A stretch of 64,000 nucleotides of DNA. Origin: Hyphomicrobiales bacterium (GTDB lineage: Bacteria > Pseudomonadota > Alphaproteobacteria > Rhizobiales > Beijerinckiaceae). The stretch covers positions 1,364,001-1,428,000 of the forward strand of contig CAKNFJ010000001.1 in NCBI GenBank assembly GCA_930633495.1, read 5' to 3'. Shown one piece after another: positions 16,211 through 25,290 of the stretch (positions within the stretch are counted from its first letter, which is position 1; each line of letters begins with the position of its first letter). The notes beneath the pieces were generated by a model. The model was not told the origin of the DNA, ran no database searches, and saw only the letters and a program-made list of their open reading frames with translations. Made by a program: the position numbers and the translations under genes.

Positions 16211-18248
16211 ACCCAGCCCAGATGGGCCTAGCCTCCGCTTCCCATTCCTCGGTGGTGAGAGTGGTCTCAAAGGGACCCTTCCGCCTCAGCGCAGACCAAA
16301 ACGCCGCCAAGAGCGCTTCCGCGCGATCCCCTAGCGGCGGACGTGCTTGGGCAAGCAATCCGAAATTGGCCGGACGCATTGCGCCGACCTCCTCCCCATT
16401 GGCGATGACAACGCCGGTGTTCTCGAACCAAACCGGCGCGGCATCTTTGGTTGTGAGGTTGTGCTTGGCACCTTCGACCTTCACGAAGCGCCCCTTCTGG
16501 CCGGCCGGCACCTTCAATGCCGCGGCCTCCTTCGCCGTCATAGTGCTAAGCGTCACAGCGAGGCGCATGACGCCTGCCTGCGCTCCCGCCCCGCGAAGGG
16601 AGTTAACGTCTCCCGTGTGCCCCTCAGCCGAGGCCCCCAGGGGCTTTCTGGTATGGGCAACGACCATGACGGCGCAATTCGCCTCTACCGCTATGCGCCG
16701 TATGGTTCGCCAAACAAGCGCCATCTCGGGATTGTTGTTTTCGTCTGCCTCATGAAATTCAACGAGAGGATCAACGATCCAGACGCCAATCTGATTGGTA
16801 CGAATGCGCTGAATGACGGCATCCACGGCAGGCGTGGGCACGAGCTTCCCGCCAGGCCCCCTCGAGACCAACATAAGAGGCTGGTCGACGCCGGAGTCCA
16901 AAAACAGCGCCGGCCTGCCGTCGAGCAGAAGGTCATCTGTTGCAACCCGGTGAAGCTGCGCAGTTGCCGCCAGGCGCCGCCGGAGCTCGTCCTTGTCGTC
17001 CTCCTGGTTCCAGTACCAGGCCTTCGTGCGCTCCTTGATGGGAAACCCTGAGATTTCGGAGCGCCCCGTCACAATAGAGAGAGCCAAGGCCAATGCGAAG
17101 TTCGTCTTGCCTGTGCCTCCGGGCGCTATGACACCGGTCAGGAACGTGCTGGAAAGTAGCCCACCAACAATCCAATTCCGCTTCGGAATCGCTCGCGGGT
17201 CGCTGAGATCAGCCGGGCTAGCGGAAGGAAAGTCGGCGACTGTGCCATCGCGCCTCTCCTTGCTCGGGTCAGCCCCGGGCATCCCCTTCTGCTGGACCTC
17301 GTCGCTCACGTCGTCGAACTCGAGCTCCGGCGATGCGACGCCGACCGGCGCCTGGCGATATCGCTCGGCGTTCTCGACCTTGCGCCTCAACTCGTCCGCG
17401 TCCCATGGTGGGCTGCAGCGCTCGTTCCAATGGTCGAGCATGAGCTCGAGCGCGGCATCGACGCTCACGCCATGGTCGAGCACGCGATTGGCGACGCGGA
17501 TCGTGGTTGCATCGCCACCGGCGCCTTCGACGGCGAGTTCTGCATGGCGCTGTAGCCATTTGGTTGCGGCCGCGATGGCCTCCGGCAGATCCAGGTCTAT
17601 GGTTGGCGCGGCCACTGGCCTCTCGGCAGGCTTAGGCTTGCTGAGGCGATTGATAAGCCAAGGCGGCGCTGGAGCGATCGGGAGATTTTGGCGGACTTCG
17701 TAAGCTCGGTCACCTGTCCGTGTCCAAGGCGCAACCACATAACCGCCATCGCCACGCACATCGAGGCCATCGCCCAGCGCTTCTACGCTGTTCGGCACAT
17801 AGACCCCCGGCGGCACATAGAAGTAGCGGTGCTCGCCGTCGTTTGGAGTGCTCACGCTAAACGTGGCTGGCAAATCGCTGTTTCGAAGTTCCAGCCGCTC
17901 CAACGCGGCGGCGCCGTTCTTGCCATTCTTATTATCTATATCGAGAACGATGAGGCCCTCGCCTGTCACAATCCCTATGTCGTAGTAAAGCGCGTCACCG
18001 GTGACGGATTGGGACCAAAGTCGCTCAGCTTCGTCAGGCGTAGACGCCTTTCGTTCTTTCCAGTGCTTAATCGCGGGCTTTTTGTCGATAAGCGGAATAA
18101 GAGAAAAGCCAGTTTTAACAAATGCTCGAGCAAGTTTGCGCTGATCGTGCAACGCGGTGACAGTACACGCCGAAATATCAGACCCTGCGCTTGCAGAATT
18201 CTGCGCCAAATCTATTGCCTCTACTGAGGCGCCGTTATATATTGTCAT
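16065..18248 (-). CDS. Primase-polymerase / RepA-type ATPase fusion
   Basis: A 727-residue replication protein. Residues about 35-200 form an archaeo-eukaryotic prim-pol domain with GFSLIPL, the metal-binding LDID (about 102-105) and RGDGGYVVAP. Residues about 355-600 form a RecA-like ATPase with Walker A APGGTGKT (about 375-382), a Walker B-like VWIVDPL, and VVAHTRK. The C-terminal 120 residues look like a helical DNA-binding tail ending in PEEPEEPEI. It should start and unwind replication of the excised element. It follows the AlpA-like gene on the same strand after a 58-bp gap. Confidence 0.88.
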   Translation of the reverse strand: MTIYNGASVEAIDLAQNSASAGSDISACTVTALHDQRKLARAFVKTGFSLIPLIDKKPAIKHWKERKASTPDEAERLWSQSVTGDALYYDIGIVTGEGLIVLDIDNKNGKNGAAALERLELRNSDLPATFSVSTPNDGEHRYFYVPPGVYVPNSVEALGDGLDVRGDGGYVVAPWTRTGDRAYEVRQNLPIAPAPPWLINRLSKPKPAERPVAAPTIDLDLPEAIAAATKWLQRHAELAVEGAGGDATTIRVANRVLDHGVSVDAALELMLDHWNERCSPPWDADELRRKVENAERYRQAPVGVASPELEFDDVSDEVQQKGMPGADPSKERRDGTVADFPSASPADLSDPRAIPKRNWIVGGLLSSTFLTGVIAPGGTGKTNFALALALSIVTGRSEISGFPIKERTKAWYWNQEDDKDELRRRLAATAQLHRVATDDLLLDGRPALFLDSGVDQPLMLVSRGPGGKLVPTPAVDAVIQRIRTNQIGVWIVDPLVEFHEADENNNPEMALVWRTIRRIAVEANCAVMVVAHTRKPLGASAEGHTGDVNSLRGAGAQAGVMRLAVTLSTMTAKEAAALKVPAGQKGRFVKVEGAKHNLTTKDAAPVWFENTGVVIANGEEVGAMRPANFGLLAQARPPLGDRAEALLAAFWSALRRKGPFETTLTTEEWEAEARPIWAGSGSSDSKVRENIRKCRSSLEEKGIITKTKQNQWLANYPEEPEEPEISV

Positions 18249-18306
18249 CTACTGAAAACCTTGATTTGCCCGGTGTCCGTGTGCTGACGGCGCCGGGCTT
18301 TTCGTT

Positions 18307-18579
18307 TCAGGCGGACGGCTGAGCGGCGAGCCATCGGCGGTATTCGCCCAGCGAAAGCCGCGGCATTCCTTCCACCAATAGCCAAGAAGGGCCTCGGCTT
18401 GCCTGTCGCCAGGCGCGCCAGGTGACCTGCGCGATCCCGGAAAGCGCCGTGGCTTCTGCCGGGCTCAGAAGGGTCTCGTCCGGCGCATCAGCGAGGTCGG
18501 CGATAAGGGCGAAACGCCGACGCACCAATGGATTGGCTCGCGCTTCACGGCATTCAGGGGGATTGGCGGCGACATTCAT
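18307..18579 (-). CDS. AlpA-like helix-turn-helix regulator/excisionase
   Basis: A 90-residue protein whose middle (LLSPAEATALSGIAQVTWRAWRQAS) and end (PRLSLGEYRRWLAAQ) match the MerR/AlpA winged-helix plan seen in excisionases and in regulators of satellite integrases. It lies between integrase and replication gene, the usual position. It would control integrase or replication expression, or direct excision. The 164-bp region upstream (18580-18743) contains the palindrome GACAATTGTC at 18731-18740, a possible binding site. Confidence 0.7.
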   Translation of the reverse strand: MNVAANPPECREARANPLVRRRFALIADLADAPDETLLSPAEATALSGIAQVTWRAWRQASRGPSWLLVEGMPRLSLGEYRRWLAAQPSA

Positions 18580-18743
18580 GAAAAGACTCCAGATTAGGAG
18601 CCCTTCAGCCGTCTGAATCTATGTCGCTATGCTTCTATGGTCAGTCACTGTATGTCACGCCGACGGCTGCTCGGGCGACAACACAATGCTACGACGCTTT
18701 GAGGCGCTATGGAAGAGCGTATTGTAGCGTGACAATTGTCGAA

Positions 18744-20054
18744 TTATCGCGCGCGTCGCGAGACCAGGTAGATGTGTGCAGCCCACAAGCGAGCAGCTCG
18801 ACGCCGCGCCGGCCAGCGCTCATTCTTGTCATAGATGCGCTCGAGCTCATCCCGCTGATGAGCCAGCATCATTTCGGCCGTCGTGTCATCGACGCCGAGC
18901 TCGGTAAGCCCCGACCGCATTGTGCGGCGAAGGTCATGGAGCGTGAAACGCACCCCGGATGTCTTCTGCAGCTTCTCCACATATTGGGTCCACCCCCCAA
19001 ACTCACCGCCTGAACGAGCAGAAGCGAAGACCAATCCCGATGTCACCCGGGGGCACTGCGCCAAGATCCTCTTGAGCGGTCGCACAATCGGGATCTCATG
19101 AGGTCGCCCCTGTTTGGTATGCGACGGCGGGAGCACAAGCCTGTCCTCCTGCACCATTGACCAGTGAAGCCGTGACATTTCGCGCCGGCGTGCTCCGGTC
19201 AGGATAAGAGCCCTGACGTAGCGGCCAAAGGCGGCAGTGGGATCCGCGGCGCTCCAGACCCGAAGCAACTCGGCGTCAGACAGAGCCCGTCCGCGTTCGG
19301 TACGGTCGATACGCTCGGCTCTCGTCGCGCGTTCGCGCCGAAGGCCCGCAAGCGGGTTGAACGGAGTTGCCCCGCTGTTGGTCGTCCATTCGAAAAACGT
19401 TCTCAGGTGTTTCCGAAGATCGGCGGATGCGCCAGGCCCGCCCACAACTCTGGCTGCAGGAGTCCTAGCAACCGGATCTTCCGCGACAACCAAGCGGGAG
19501 ATTGCCGCAGCATCGATTCGCTCGACCAGATCACGGCGGGATAGTGAGATCGCATCGCGCTTATCAAGCCCGGCGAGGCCGCGCCTGAGCGTCTTCATCA
19601 CCACCCCTCGGTTGGCGTAGCGTCGGCGGAGGAGATTGGCTTCATAGCCATCCAGGAGCTTTCCAATCGTCGCCGTCTCGCGGCGCTTTTCCTCACGCCG
19701 CTCGGCCGCTGGATCCTTTCCCGCAGCGATCTGACCGGCTTGTATCTGCGCCAGTTGCCGCGCCCTGGCGACGGTCACGGCAGGCCACGCGCCTAGACTG
19801 ATCTTCTGCGGATTGGCCCGGGCTCCGGAACCGGCGGGGCGATAGACATAGGACCACGATCGCCGTGTCTTCCCCACGCGCAGCGCAAGACCGTTCATCG
19901 CCGAATCCCATATGAGAACCTCCTGCCTTCCATCCGGCAGAGCGAATGACCCGATGAGTGCATCTGAAAGTTTGAACTTGCTCTTGGCAGCGCGTAAGGA
20001 AGGGGTAGGTATCTCCGGCAACAGTTCGGCAACAGATTCCGCTGGCATCAGCAT
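18744..20054 (-). CDS. int: Tyrosine site-specific integrase
   Basis: A 436-residue P4-type integrase. An N-terminal arm-binding domain with a DUF4102-like fold (LRVGKTRRSWSYVYR) and a core-binding domain precede the catalytic domain with Arg289 (LTGARRREM), His373 and Arg376 (LHDLRRT), His399 (LAHQRDE) and the nucleophile Tyr408 (ERIYDK). The catalytic set is complete. It lies next to attR, 115 bp from the repeat, and should recombine the tRNA-Thr attachment site. The ATG at 20054 follows AAGGG; a TTG at 20057 is an alternative. Confidence 0.95.
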   Translation of the reverse strand: MLMPAESVAELLPEIPTPSLRAAKSKFKLSDALIGSFALPDGRQEVLIWDSAMNGLALRVGKTRRSWSYVYRPAGSGARANPQKISLGAWPAVTVARARQLAQIQAGQIAAGKDPAAERREEKRRETATIGKLLDGYEANLLRRRYANRGVVMKTLRRGLAGLDKRDAISLSRRDLVERIDAAAISRLVVAEDPVARTPAARVVGGPGASADLRKHLRTFFEWTTNSGATPFNPLAGLRRERATRAERIDRTERGRALSDAELLRVWSAADPTAAFGRYVRALILTGARRREMSRLHWSMVQEDRLVLPPSHTKQGRPHEIPIVRPLKRILAQCPRVTSGLVFASARSGGEFGGWTQYVEKLQKTSGVRFTLHDLRRTMRSGLTELGVDDTTAEMMLAHQRDELERIYDKNERWPARRRAARLWAAHIYLVSRRAR

Positions 20055-20169
20055 CAACCCTTATGAGCGCATAGGAGCGCCTTATATCGCTGATTTTAAA
20101 GAAATAACTCAGGTTTGCAATGCTGTGCTATAGCGCATGAAAGCGCAGAGGAGCACCAAGACCGCACTA

Positions 20170-20220
20170 TTGGTAAGGGAGAGGTCGAGAGTTCGATCCT
20201 CTCTGGCAGCACCAGCCCAA
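20170..20220 (+). other. attR: 51-bp direct repeat
   Basis: Identical copy of 11334-11384, consisting of the tRNA-Thr 3' half and six following bases. No tRNA 5' half precedes it, so it is an attachment remnant, not a second tRNA gene. It marks the right end of the integrated element. Confidence 0.9.
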
Positions 20221-20422
20221 TTCCGCCCCGTCGAGAATTGTCGGAGCAAAGCCAGAGGTGGCGTCTTGTCGGCGCGCCGCCTCCCCTTTGGAGCAATTCC
20301 GCGTTTCTCCGAATCGCAAAATGCCTCCAAGATCTCATTTCATCGCATTTTCTTCACGCGAACCGGTATCCACTTCGCTCGAAAATGCTCTAGTTTTTGC
20401 GGATCATGGCTGGGGATTTTGG
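20221..20422. other. Non-coding chromosomal region right of attR
   Basis: No supported gene between attR and the small membrane protein. It holds the hairpin repeat at 20344-20390. A 13-base stretch (CCGTCGAGAATTG, 20228-20240) also matches the IS21 left end, which is too short to call a remnant. Confidence 0.5.
20344..20390. repeat. Intergenic hairpin repeat, family G
   Basis: A 47-base unit with outer arms CGCATTTTC and GAAAATGC and an inner segment around ACGCGAACC, GGTATCC and ACTTCGC. It recalls a dispersed repeat common in Hyphomicrobiales intergenic regions (from memory, unverified). Only one clear copy was seen in this window. Confidence 0.5.
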
Positions 20423-20614
20423 ATGAGCGGGTTGCTGGCAGGCGCCGTGATCGGTGGACTCGTGGGCGCCTGGGGAGCCGTCCAGCGCAACATGGCCATG
20501 AACGGCGGCCGGATGAACCTCCAGGGAATGGACCTCGTGGTGATCATCCTGGGCACGGCCATTGCCGCGATCGCGGGCGGTGCCGTCGGGCATGGGCTGG
20601 CCGGCCTGCGCTGA
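20423..20614 (+). CDS. Small glycine-rich membrane protein
   Basis: A 63-residue protein with two hydrophobic helices rich in small residues (LLAGAVIGGLVGAWGAV and VVIILGTAIAAIAGGAVGHGLAG), resembling glycine-zipper segments. The start MSGLLAGA at 20423 is preceded only by a weak GGAT-type site; longer in-frame starts would run through the G-family repeat. It lies just outside the element's right end. Function unknown, and the call is moderate because of its size. Confidence 0.5.
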   Translation: MSGLLAGAVIGGLVGAWGAVQRNMAMNGGRMNLQGMDLVVIILGTAIAAIAGGAVGHGLAGLR

Positions 20615-20916
20615 GCCCTCCTTCCGCAGGCCCGTCGGCCGTCGTGCCGCCTTGTTCGGCTCCGGGCGACCGAAAGTCGCGTTCCATTTTTCGCTTCGTT
20701 GCCTTTAGATCGCCGCGTGCCCGACCGGACGCGACAACGGCGATCTATGCATTTGTTATCGCAGCAGTTTCCTCCGAAGAGCGAATTCCCCTTTTCGGGC
20801 GGATGCGATAGCCTCCGCCTGGCGCAAGGATCGCCCTCTGGTCGTTCCGCGGGCATGCGACGGAACCGCGCCTGATCGCATCCGATGGAAGCGCCGAACA
20901 CGGACATCGCCGCTCG
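20615..20916. other. Gene-free region with an H-family hairpin
   Basis: About 300 bases without a supported gene. The only structure seen is the imperfect H-family hairpin at 20757-20810. The rest should hold the promoter of the acyl-CoA ligase gene. Confidence 0.5.
20757..20810. repeat. Dispersed nested hairpin, family H, copy 2 (degenerate)
   Basis: Outer arms TATCGCA (20757-20763) and TGCGATA (20804-20810); the inner CCGAAGAG...CCTTTTCGG arms are imperfect. It has the same plan as 5007-5054: CCGAAAAG-like, CTTTTCGG, then GATGC. Confidence 0.6.
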
Positions 20917-23490
20917 ATGACACTCGCCTCGATCAAGCGCCTGTTCGAACCTGCCCGGACAACGGTGATCGCCGGCTCACCCGAGACGGCCGTCCTGGCC
21001 GCGCATATCCGCGCCGGGACCTATCGCGGCCATCTCGACGTCATTCCGGAAGGTGATGAGCCGGCAGCCTTGCCGCCGACCGATCTGCTCATCGCGCCCG
21101 CCCGGATCGCCGCGCGGATCTTGCCCGCCGCCGCAGCGTGGGATTGCGCCGGCCTGCTCGTCCCAGATGGAAGCCCGGCCGACTGCGAACAGCTGCGGGC
21201 TGCCGCGCGCGCAGCGGGCGTGCGGCTGATCGGCCCGGACTCGCTCGGCCTGGCGGCTCCCCGTCTCGGGCTCAACGCCACGGCCGTGCCCGCGCAGTTG
21301 TCGGCGGGCTCGCTTGCAGTGGTCGCACGCTCGAACTCGGTTGCTGCCGGCATCCTGGCCTGGGCAGCGCGGCGCGAGATCGGCCTGTCCGGAGCGGTGG
21401 CCCTGGGCGACGGTGCCGATATCGACCTCGCCGACTGCCTCGATCACTTCGCCGTCGATCCCTTCACCCGCACCATCTTGCTTGCGCTCGATGAAGTTCA
21501 GGACGCGGCGCGCTTCCTGTCCTCGGCGCGGGCCGCGGCCCGGATCAAGCCGGTGCTGGTCCTGAAGCCGCCGCATCCCGAACCGCCACGCCCTGCCCTG
21601 ACGCATGCAGGCCTGATCGTGACCGCCGACGCCGCGCATGAGGCAGCCTTCCACCGTGCGGGCCTCCTGCGCGTCAGCGACCTCGACGAGCTCTTCGCCG
21701 CCGCCGAGACGCTCGGCCGGGCCCGCGCCACGGACGCCGGCAGGCTGGCGATCGTCAGCAATGGCGATGGGCTGGCCGCGCTTGCCAGCGGCTTGCTGCG
21801 GCAGGCCGGCGGGTCGCAGCTCTCCTGCTGCGCACCGCATATCGTGCGGACGCCTCAGGATTATCACGATGCGACCAAGCGCCTGCTGGCCGATGCGGAG
21901 GTCGACGCGGTGCTGGCGCTCAATGCGCCGATCGCACCCGCCGATTCCCGCGACTGCGCCGAGGCCGTCATCCGCGCCCGCAAGGCCGCCTCGACCGGGA
22001 AGCCGGTCCTGGCCGCCTGGATCGGCGGCGGGGAAGGTGCCGGGGACATCTTCGCCGCGGCAGGCATTCCCTCCTTCGCGACGGAACGAGAGGCCACGGT
22101 CGGCTTCCAGCATCTGACGCGCCATGCCCGTCTGATCCGGGAGCTGATGGCGACGCCACCATCGAGCGGCGACGAGCATCGGCCCGACATGGCCACGGCC
22201 GACGCCATCATCGAGCAGGCCCTGGCGGAAGGACGCAACTGGCTCGAACCGGACGAGGTTGCGCGGCTCCTGGAGCTGTTCCGGATTCCGATGCTCGGCC
22301 TCGTCATCGCCGCCGACGTCGAGGAGGCCGTCGCGGCCGCGCGCAAGCAGTTCGCCGGGGGCCGGACCGTCGCGCTCAAAATCGTGTCGCCCTCGATCCC
22401 GCATAAATCCGATGTCGGCGGCGTCGAACTCGACCTCGCCAACGAGAATGCGGTGCGCGAGGCGGCCGAGCGCATGGCCAAGCAATTGCGCCGGTTGCGC
22501 CCCGAGGCGCGTCTCACCGGCTTCATGGTTCAGCCGATGGCGCACCGCGCCAAGGCGCGGGAACTCATCGCAGGCTTCTCGACCGATGAGCGTTTCGGGC
22601 CGGTCATCGTCTTCGGCCGCGGCGGCACCGCGGCCGAGCTGATCGCCGACACCCATGTCGCACTGCCACCGCTCGATCTCGCCTCTGCCGAGAACCTGAT
22701 CTCGCGCACGCGGGTTTCGCGCATTCTGGCCGCCTATCGCGACGTCCCGGCCGCAGACAGGCGGGCGATCGCCGATGTCCTGGTCGCGCTCGGACAGATG
22801 GCGTCGAGCCTGCCGCAGATCCGAGAGCTCGACCTCAACCCGGTCCTGGCCGATGCGAGGGGAGCGGTCGCGGTCGATGCCCGCATCATTCTGGAGCCGA
22901 ATCCTGCCCGCCGCCGCCGGCCGGCGATCCGCCCCTACCCCTCCACCTGGACACGGCATTTCGCGCTGGGCGAGCAACGTTTCTTCGTGCGCCCGATCAA
23001 GCCGGAGGACGAGATCGCGATCGGCGCGATGCTGAACAAGGTGACCGCCGAGGATCTGCGGCTGCGGTTCTTCTCGCCGCAGAAATCCTTCAGCCACGTC
23101 TTCCTCGCCCGGCTCACACAGCTCGACTATGCCCGCGAAGTCGCCTTCATCGCCCTGGAGGAGGAGAGCGGCGAGGCGGCCGGCGCGGTCAGGCTCCATG
23201 CCGGCCCGGACCATCGCGAGGCCGAATACGCGATCCTGCTGCGCTCGGACCTGAAAGGGATCGGCCTCGGCCGCGCCCTGATGGAACTGATCCTCGACTG
23301 GGCCAGGGCCGATGGCCTCACGCATGTGCATAGCCAGGTTCTGGCCGAGAACGGCCCGATGCTGGCGCTCTGCCGCAGCCTCGGCTTCGCCATCACGCTC
23401 GATCCGGAGGATACCTCGATCAGGCGCGTCTCCCTTGACCTGACCGCTCCCGCCGAGACCATCCCTAACGCCGAGCAGCCGAGCGCGTAA
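20917..23490 (+). CDS. Fused ADP-forming acyl-CoA ligase-like / GNAT acetyltransferase
   Basis: An 857-residue protein built like Pat/YfiQ protein lysine acetyltransferases. It has a CoA-binding domain and ligase domains (about 1-450), an ATP-grasp domain (about 465-680), and a C-terminal GNAT domain (about 695-840) with GLGRALM as the acetyl-CoA loop. The region equivalent to the phospho-histidine segment of ADP-forming acetyl-CoA synthetases reads LTHAGL, keeping a His (His230). It therefore may be a working acyl-CoA ligase, an acetyltransferase that senses acyl-CoA, or both. It is a single gene, 54 bp before ridA. Confidence 0.85.
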   Translation: MTLASIKRLFEPARTTVIAGSPETAVLAAHIRAGTYRGHLDVIPEGDEPAALPPTDLLIAPARIAARILPAAAAWDCAGLLVPDGSPADCEQLRAAARAAGVRLIGPDSLGLAAPRLGLNATAVPAQLSAGSLAVVARSNSVAAGILAWAARREIGLSGAVALGDGADIDLADCLDHFAVDPFTRTILLALDEVQDAARFLSSARAAARIKPVLVLKPPHPEPPRPALTHAGLIVTADAAHEAAFHRAGLLRVSDLDELFAAAETLGRARATDAGRLAIVSNGDGLAALASGLLRQAGGSQLSCCAPHIVRTPQDYHDATKRLLADAEVDAVLALNAPIAPADSRDCAEAVIRARKAASTGKPVLAAWIGGGEGAGDIFAAAGIPSFATEREATVGFQHLTRHARLIRELMATPPSSGDEHRPDMATADAIIEQALAEGRNWLEPDEVARLLELFRIPMLGLVIAADVEEAVAAARKQFAGGRTVALKIVSPSIPHKSDVGGVELDLANENAVREAAERMAKQLRRLRPEARLTGFMVQPMAHRAKARELIAGFSTDERFGPVIVFGRGGTAAELIADTHVALPPLDLASAENLISRTRVSRILAAYRDVPAADRRAIADVLVALGQMASSLPQIRELDLNPVLADARGAVAVDARIILEPNPARRRRPAIRPYPSTWTRHFALGEQRFFVRPIKPEDEIAIGAMLNKVTAEDLRLRFFSPQKSFSHVFLARLTQLDYAREVAFIALEEESGEAAGAVRLHAGPDHREAEYAILLRSDLKGIGLGRALMELILDWARADGLTHVHSQVLAENGPMLALCRSLGFAITLDPEDTSIRRVSLDLTAPAETIPNAEQPSA

Positions 23491-23544
23491 AGGCGATCTC
23501 CATCTTTGCTCGTCAGATGACAAAGCAACACACAGGAGGTCGCC

Positions 23545-23934
23545 ATGCCCAAACGCATCATTTCGTCGGACAAGCTCCACAAGGGCCGGTTGCCCTTCGC
23601 CCAGGCGACCGTGGCCGGGGACTTCATGTTCGTCTGCTGCATCGGCACCGACCGGGAAGGCAAGCTCGCGATCGGCGATCCGCGGCGCCAGACTCAGCAG
23701 TGCATCGACAACATCAAGGCGTTACTCGAGGAAGCCGGCGGCAGTCTCGACGACGTGGTGAAGTGCACGGTCTACGTCACCGATCGCGCCTATTGGGAGC
23801 CGATGAACGAAGTCTATTTCGCCAACTTCGCCGAGGCTTCGCCGCACCGCGTCTCGTGCATCGTCAACGGCCTCGGCTCGCCAGACTGCATCGTCGAGAT
23901 CGACGCCACCGCCTATCTTGGCGACAAGGCCTGA
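23545..23934 (+). CDS. RidA-family enamine/imine deaminase
   Basis: A 129-residue YjgF/YER057c/UK114-family protein. RidA proteins hydrolyse reactive 2-aminoacrylate-type imines in the cytosol. The conserved Arg (SPHRVSC) and the Glu near the C-terminus (IVEIDATAY) are present. A strong AGGAGGT ribosome site precedes the ATG. It lies directly downstream of the acyl-CoA ligase/GNAT gene and could be cotranscribed. The length is standard. Confidence 0.9.
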   Translation: MPKRIISSDKLHKGRLPFAQATVAGDFMFVCCIGTDREGKLAIGDPRRQTQQCIDNIKALLEEAGGSLDDVVKCTVYVTDRAYWEPMNEVYFANFAEASPHRVSCIVNGLGSPDCIVEIDATAYLGDKA

Positions 23935-23968
23935 GGGCAGCCGTCGGAGGCGGCCTCAGCCACCAGCT

Positions 23969-24442
23969 TTAGCCGGCCGGTGCCTGGCGCCGCTTCCATT
24001 CCGCGTAGAGATCCGCTCCGCCTTCGAGGCGGACCGGCACATAGCTGATCTTCATCGACTGCTCGGCAAAGGGCTTCGCCAGATCGGCATAGACCGCCGC
24101 CGTCGTGAGCCCGTAGGGCGCGCCGTCATCGTTCGAATAGGCGTAATAGACCTCGCTCACGCCGGAGAGCCGCATCGCCGCCATGCACATCGGGCAGGGA
24201 TGGCCGCTGGCATAGACCGCACAGCCCGAAAGGTTCGGCGAACCGAGCCTGCGGCAGGCGGCGCGCAGCGCCGTCAACTCGGCATGGGCGGTGGGATCGT
24301 TGGTCGCGACGATCTCGTTGACGCCGGTGGCGAGCACCTCGCCATCCCTCACCACGACGGCGCCGAACGGGCGGCCCCCGCCGTCCATGTTGGCCTTGGC
24401 GAGTTCGATCGCCTCGCAGAGGAAGCGCTGCGTCTGGCTCAT
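23969..24442 (-). CDS. Nucleoside/cytosine-type deaminase
   Basis: A 157-residue zinc-dependent deaminase. The zinc and proton-relay residues are visible in THAEL (H-A-E) and HPCPMCM (P-C-x-x-C). It resembles the guanine deaminase/tRNA adenosine deaminase fold; the lack of flanking tadA features and the PFGAVVV opening suggest a small-molecule nucleobase or nucleoside deaminase. It follows the ankyrin gene by 11 bp on the same strand, so cotranscription is likely. Confidence 0.88.
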   Translation of the reverse strand: MSQTQRFLCEAIELAKANMDGGGRPFGAVVVRDGEVLATGVNEIVATNDPTAHAELTALRAACRRLGSPNLSGCAVYASGHPCPMCMAAMRLSGVSEVYYAYSNDDGAPYGLTTAAVYADLAKPFAEQSMKISYVPVRLEGGADLYAEWKRRQAPAG

Positions 24443-24453
24443 GACCGATCCTT

Positions 24454-25125
24454 TCAGCGGGCGCCGGCGGCCCGCAGGGCCTGCTCGATCTTGTCGTAGC
24501 CACGGTTGCGGGCATGCTGCAGCGGGGTGACGCCGTCGCGATCGGCAAGGTTCACACTCGCTCCCGCAGCGATCAGATCCGCGACGATCTGCTGATGTGC
24601 CTGTCCGCCATCGCTGAGGATGATCGCCTCCAGCAGCCCGGTCCAGCCGAGATTGTTGACGTGGTCGACAGCGACGCCGGCCGCGATCAGGGTGCGCACC
24701 GTCTCGACATGGCCGCGCTCGCAGGCCGGGATCAGCGCCGTGCCGCCATAGCGGTTGGTGCTCCGGAGATCCGCGCCGTGAGCCAGCGTCAGCTTCAGGA
24801 TGGCGAGATGGCCGCGCGCGCCGGCATAGAGGTAGGGGCTGTCGTTCATCGCATCCTTGGCGTTCACGTCCGCGCCGGCCTCGATCAGCGCCCTGGCCGC
24901 GTTGACGCGGTTCTCATGCGTCGCGGCGAGTAATGCGGTGCGCCCGCGCGGATCACGCGCATCGATGGCAGCGCCCTCGGAGAGAAGACGCTTGATCGCG
25001 GCGACATCGTCACGGGCTGCGGCGGCATGAAGGCTGGTGTCGGTCATGGTCTGTCCGAAGGCTAGCTGCGGCCAGGCGGCCAGCAGGAAAAGAACGAAGG
25101 CGATGATCGGCGACGGTCTCGACAA
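24454..25125 (-). CDS. Exported ankyrin-repeat protein
   Basis: A 223-residue protein with a signal peptide (IIAFVLFLLAAWPQLAFGQ) followed by about five ankyrin repeats (GRTALLAATHENR, GGTALIPACERGH, DGVTPLQHARNRGY and others). It probably binds a protein in the periplasm. A TTG start at 25125 is chosen because AAAGGAG sits 8 bases upstream and the signal peptide begins at once. The upstream Met (25239) would add 38 unlikely residues, and the first internal Met would remove the signal. It heads a two-gene unit with the deaminase. Confidence 0.8.
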   Translation of the reverse strand: MSRPSPIIAFVLFLLAAWPQLAFGQTMTDTSLHAAAARDDVAAIKRLLSEGAAIDARDPRGRTALLAATHENRVNAARALIEAGADVNAKDAMNDSPYLYAGARGHLAILKLTLAHGADLRSTNRYGGTALIPACERGHVETVRTLIAAGVAVDHVNNLGWTGLLEAIILSDGGQAHQQIVADLIAAGASVNLADRDGVTPLQHARNRGYDKIEQALRAAGAR

Positions 25126-25290
25126 TCGCGAATCTCCTTTTGCGCAAAAGGCATCGTCGCATGAAGCGGCGCGTCGATGGCCCGCCCCACAGGTCAATGC
25201 CGTCCCCTTCAGATAGGAAGCCTGCCGCTCATCGGACAATTAAATATCCGGATGGCGATCAGTGGCTTTTCGAATGACCTGTCGACGTCG

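Noticed and set aside
20170..20220. Possible second tRNA-Thr gene
   Set aside because: Only the 3' half is present; acceptor 5' arm, D arm and the 5' side of the anticodon stem are absent. It is an attachment remnant.
20228..20240. CCGTCGAGAATTG, matching the IS21 left end
   Set aside because: Thirteen bases only, with no second end repeat or transposase nearby; too short to call an IS remnant.
20977..23580. 867-codon open frame antisense to the acyl-CoA ligase/GNAT gene
   Set aside because: A long antisense frame is expected in GC-rich genes with strong codon bias; its translation has no domain, and it also runs into the ridA gene.
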